From NCBI RefSeq assembly GCF_000715075.1, contig NC_134080.1:70835291-70899290 (forward strand): DNA of 64,000 bases, read 5' to 3'. This DNA is from Nicotiana tabacum (lineage: Eukaryota > Streptophyta > Magnoliopsida > Solanales > Solanaceae). The position numbers and the translations under genes were made by a program. Within the stretch, counting starts at the first letter, position 1; every line of letters begins with the position of its first letter. The notes under the pieces were generated by a model, which saw only the letters and a list, made by a program, of their open reading frames with translations, made no database searches and had not been told where the DNA came from. Below are positions 60,260 through 64,000 of the stretch, one piece after another.

Positions 60260-60825
60260 CAGGAGGATATTGATATCATTGTAAAGATTTCAAGTTCCAT
60301 AAAAAATTTTTAGACTGCAGCTAGATATTTTTGTTGGGGCAACAGATTGGAAATTTGGTAGGAAAAGCGGAAGTAAATTCGTATCTTTATATGGCTAGAC
60401 TGTTTAAAGGAACACAGAAACCTAGAAAAGCAGGAAGTGGAGAGCTCAAGTATTCTATTTGGTTGTCTTATCCATGATCGGTCAGTCCTGATTCTACGTC
60501 GGGTATTATTCACATGTAGCAAGTATTCTATGTAGCATTTAGTTATCTACAGTTTTTGTTAACAGTAGCTACTCTGTATGTAAATACAAAATCTTGCACA
60601 CCTATGGTCGTTGTGAAGTTTCTTGAAGTTTGTTCCTTTGACCTGACGAATGTCTCATCCTTCAATTGTTGTAGATCGATTTAGAGATGTATTGCTCCTC
60701 TTAAAAGAAGGCAGTGAAGTTCATGACTATCTGTAGCTTTCTATGTTTGTTTGCTGTTTATCAAGTATGGAACTGGGCTTCACTTGGTAATCGAAATGGA
60801 TAGAACTGAACTGAACTTTCGTGTT
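60260..60825 (+). other. 3' UTR and downstream flank of the FRA10AC1-like gene
   Basis: Noncoding AT-rich sequence. The end of the transcript cannot be fixed by eye; it ends at the TSD of the hAT element (60826-60833). Confidence 0.4.
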
Positions 60826-60833
60826 TGTGAAAA

Positions 60834-61887
60834 TAGGGATGGCAATGGGGCGGGGTGGGTTTGCTCTTACGGGGTGCGGGCGGGGCGGTTTGACTGCCTT
60901 TTTGTAAAACTTTCAAGCGGGGCGGTTTGTGGGTAAAGCAATCTGCTCCCTCTTTTGCTCTTATTAATTTTAAAATGCTTCATCCAATTTTGTTTGTTTA
61001 TTTCTGCTAAACTCTTTTCGTTCTATTTTTTTTGTTATTTGGTGTGATTATCAACTCATTTCTGCAAGACCCAATTGTACTAATTCAGTGTGTGACAAAA
61101 AAAATCCAGTTTGTAACAATTGAATTGACAAGTTCTTGGCCTAATTAAGTCATTGGTTTGTTTTTCTTTTATACTAGTATTAGTATATATTTTCCAACTA
61201 CAGAAGAGACTATTAACATCCAATTTTCCGAATTAAAAATGATCAGGAAATAATATACTATCAAAAATAAAATTGAAAAAGAAACAAGAAGAGAGTTGTT
61301 GACTTTGTAAATACAAATTGGGTCAATAAAAATTAACGAGGAAGGATTGAGTACATTTGATAAAACTATCATTTAAATTGTAACTTTGAAACATTTTTCC
61401 TTGTGAATTCAAATGGGATATTTTTCTGGAGAAGAAAACACAAAGAAAAATAATAAAATATCAAATTGCTTACAACAACAACAACAACAACCCAGTATAA
61501 TCCCATTTATGGGGTCTGGGGAGGGTAGACCTTACCCCTACCATAGGGTAGAGAGGTTGTTTCCAATAGACCCTCGGCATCCTTCTCTCCAAGAACTCCC
61601 CACCTTACTTTTGGAGTGACTCGAACTCACAACCTCTTAGTTGAAAGTGAGGGTTGCTTGAGTTATGTAAATAATAAGCTCTCCACTTTAGAGAATGAAT
61701 TGTTTAACTTATTTGTTTTAGTGAAATAACAAAATGAAAGAAAAAAGAAAAATAAAACTTATGCGGGGCGGGACGGGTTTTGCGGGTGCTAGGTGAGGCG
61801 GGTTGAAAACAAAAAATTTGCTATGCGGGGCGGGTCGAAAATTTTGCGGGTTTAGTCCAAATCCACCCCACACCACTGCCATTCCTA
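60834..61887. mobile_element. Non-autonomous hAT-family DNA transposon, copy 2
   Basis: Ends TAGGGATGGCAATGGGG and, as reverse complement, TAGGAATGGCAGTGG form the terminal inverted repeats. A perfect 8-bp TSD TGTGAAAA lies at 60826-60833 and 61888-61895. Subterminal GCGGGGCGG blocks occur at both ends, as in copy 1. There is no transposase. About 190 bp of its 1054 bp are a TS SINE. Confidence 0.92.
61472..61660 (-). mobile_element. TS-type SINE nested in hAT copy 2
   Basis: Minus strand: CTCAAGCAACCCTCACTTTC, B box GTTGTGAGTTCGAGTC, the 'ggggtaaggtct' body, GGGATTATACTGGG and a (TTG)n tail (plus 61472-61490 AAC repeats). Compared with the copy at 17161 it lacks a short piece after 'aaggtct' (the 'gcgtacacac' block). 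No clear TSD. Confidence 0.88.
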
Positions 61888-61895
61888 TGTGAAAA

Positions 61896-62560
61896 TAGTT
61901 GTTCCATTAAATATTTGCTGCTAATTAACCATTTCAATCATATATCTAAAGTAACTGTATTTAAACTTTATTAGAATTAGGCCCCTTTCTGAAATTAAAA
62001 TTATTATAGTACTATATAATAGTATCAAATTCATCCGTAAATATAGGATAAAGTTAATTGGATGCGTGTGTGTGTTTTTTTCAGATAAAATGAAAATCAT
62101 GATATTTACGCATGTTAGAGGTAAGATAAAGTGCACAAAAACTTTCTTAGTTTATTAGTAGAAAAAGATTGAAATACCATTTTCTTTTTAAGACAACTGA
62201 AAACAAAAACAAAAACAAAAGGAGAGATAGTGCATGAGGTTCCGTTATTCTCGTTGAAATATCAGAAAAATAGTAAAACTAAAACAACATTGCCTTAAAC
62301 ACTTTCTAGCAAGAAAAGAAAATCTCATTTTGTGTCATTGCTTGAATATCAAGGTGACCAAAGGTCTCTTTGTTTTAGTAAATTTCACAAACCTTCAAAT
62401 TTCCTATTCTAATATTTCTCCCTTCAGCAAGCTTCCATTTTCATTTCATGGCAATTCTTGATCTCAATATGTGCTGAAACTCGGAAATTTTGAGTTGGAA
62501 TTTATTATACAGAGTCAGAAATATCAAAATTCTCATTTTCCTTGGAATTTTTTTATAAAG
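61896..62560 (+). other. Spacer, promoter and probable 5' UTR start of the DnaJ gene
   Basis: AT-rich sequence without open frames of interest. A probable 5' UTR exon ends at TATAAAG|GTACGT (donor at 62561); the intron ends at TTTGCAG (62881). No clear heat-shock element array was seen. Confidence 0.4.
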
Positions 62561-62998
62561 GTACGTTTGTTTGAAATATTTGGTGATCTTGAACAATAAA
62601 ATTGGAACTTTTCATTTTTATTGTGATTATTGATCTGGGTATGTGCTGAAATGTTATGTTTCTTTTACTCCACTGTGAGAGATTGAAAATTTCTGATTGA
62701 ATTTATGATATCTTTAATCTTGTACACAATTTCATTTTCATGACCAATATTTATTTGGGTATCTGCTGAAAGATAGATACTGTTCTTTGAATTTATGATT
62801 ATCATGAATTAAAATTTCATAATGCAGAACTGAGATATTTTCATTTTCATATCTTGATCTGCTTATTTTTTGGATTTGCAGTTTCTAAAGGCCCCCTTTG
62901 GCTGAACTTTTGGGAAGATAAGGAGAAGTCTGAATTTTGATGATATTGAGTTGGAAACTCATATTCAGATATAGAAATTTGCTTTTAGGTAGAGAAAA

Positions 62999-64000
62999 AT
63001 GGGGGTGGATTATTACAACGTTTTGAACGTGGGGAAGACAGCGACAGATGATGATCTGAAGAAGGCTTACAGGAAATTGGCAATGAAATGGCATCCTGAT
63101 AAGAACCCCAACAACAAGAAGGAAGCTGAGGCTCAGTTCAAGCAAATATCTGAGGCCTATGAAGTTTGTCACACTTACCCTTTCTTTATTTTTAAATGTG
63201 CATATATCTATAGAAATGTTCATAATCACGCATTTAACTGTAGTAATAATACAGAAAAAATCGAATGATTCTTGTGTATTCTGTTGTTGCTTAGGTATAA
63301 TGTGTATGAAGTTTCGTTCTTAAACCTTCGTGAAGTTTGAAGGATCTATCTACCGCGAAACTTTGTGCTAATTTTGTGAAAATGACAGTATAACTACAAG
63401 GAAAATCTTTGGAAGTCCCACTTTATGAAAACTATGATACTAAAGATGCTAGAAGGAACAAAACATTATTTCCTTTCACTATCCTTCAAATTCTGTGTAA
63501 TTGAAAGCTCTTTGTTTGGTAGCAGTTGGTTTGGCCTAGTCAGCTCTGGGGCTTCTGTTTCTGCTATCAACCGAGGTTCAAATCTTGTAGCGATGGCTAT
63601 AATGATTTTGTCATAACTCTAGTGGTTGTTGAATTGATTGCTCCTCACCCCTTTCTAAGCAAAAAAGAAAGATTTTTTTTTTTTTTTTTTTGTAATTTTT
63701 ATGCTTTAGTGTATTATTGTCTCTGACTTTTCTTTAGGACAGATGTTATTGAGCCTCCACCTATTATAATTGAGTCATTTAACCAATTGTGAATCTTGAA
63801 AGAATCAAAGATATGATATATGCAGTAATTCTAATGATCATAAGATCTTGGTGTCATGCATTCTTACTATCAAGTTTTACTCCTTTCGTTCAGATTTTAA
63901 GTGATCCTCAAAAAAGACAAGTCTATGATCAGTATGGTGAGGAAGGTCTTAAAGACATGCCGTCACCTGGATCTAGCGGTAATCCTCGAAACGCTGAAGA
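62999..64000 (+). CDS. Class-B DnaJ (Hsp40) co-chaperone, 5' part; continues past window
   Basis: Exon 62999-63163 encodes 55 residues, [24 protein letters not shown] onwards. Intron 63164-63893 (GTTTGT...TTTCAG) is in phase 0. The next exon starts at 63894 with [20 protein letters not shown] and is open to the window end. The J domain has the invariant HPD at residues 32-34 (MKWHPDKNP), which stimulates Hsp70 ATPase. A G/S-rich linker begins with SPGSSG after the J domain, and no zinc-finger region is seen yet, which points to class B (DNAJB1/4-like), usually cytosolic or nuclear. The C-terminal client-binding domains must lie outside the window. The ATG is preceded by a purine-rich leader (gtagagaaaa) and is the first in frame with the J domain. 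Confidence 0.92.
63520..63691 (+). mobile_element. Possible tRNA-derived SINE in DnaJ intron 1
   Basis: TTTGGCCTAGT (63530-63540) partly matches a Pol III A box and GAGGTTCAAATC (63573-63584) is a good B box at normal spacing. The unit ends in a pure T-run (63673-63691). Boundaries and TSD are unclear. Confidence 0.4.

Overview
This is plant nuclear DNA, almost certainly Solanaceae and most likely Nicotiana or a close relative. The evidence is TS-type SINEs with (TTG)n tails, an Au/SolS-type SINE, very long Ogre/Tat-lineage LTRs, RTE and L1 LINEs, and intron-containing host genes in AT-rich spacer. The genus is an inference. Roughly three quarters of the window is transposable-element DNA.

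Layout. (1) 1-12871: a non-autonomous, Athila-like Ty3/gypsy element (tRNA-Asp-type PBS, 1482-bp 3' LTR, one shrunken gag-like frame, no pol). Its internal region holds two solo LTRs of a different long-LTR family: 2459-5718, with a 602-bp tandem duplication, and 5829-10203, with a perfect TTGAC target-site duplication (TSD). The element itself seems to sit inside an RTE LINE (12872-14028) that carries a (TTC)42 microsatellite. (2) About 14850-20620: a host gene for a PAM2 + CUE protein (CID5/CID6 type), with a TS SINE in its long first intron. (3) 20670-27290: a non-autonomous hAT element, a 5'-truncated RTE LINE with an 18-bp TSD, and a decayed L1-type LINE with endonuclease, RT and RNase H remnants. 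(4) 28174-49064: a SINE split by a 20.7-kb Ogre/Tat retrotransposon on the minus strand (TSD GTGTC), itself inside the SINE's 12-bp TSD. The Ogre has ORF1, gag, protease, RT, RNase H and integrase remnants, a candidate pro-rt intron, and a 3' UTR packed with tandem repeats. (5) 50457-57699: a young Ty1/copia element (TSD CTTTT) whose polyprotein is one frame broken only by four stop codons, and whose gag carries a 72-nt insertion with the signals of a spliceosomal intron. (6) 58230-64000: a FRA10AC1-family gene, a second hAT element of the same family (TSD TGTGAAAA) containing a TS SINE, and the 5' part of a class-B DnaJ gene that runs off the window.

The three host genes are unrelated single genes and form no pathway together: CID5/6-like (poly(A)-binding-protein interaction), FRA10AC1-like (spliceosome-associated) and a J-domain co-chaperone. 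The most unusual signals lie in the retroelements: the intron-like insertion in copia gag, hairpins with paired compensating changes in the Ogre 3' UTR repeats, a PBS-like motif at constant distance from the LTR end in two LTR families, and a promoter-proximal motif shared by a Ty1 and a Ty3 LTR. Coordinates and counts were made by eye from the sequence; family names come from motif recognition, without any database search.
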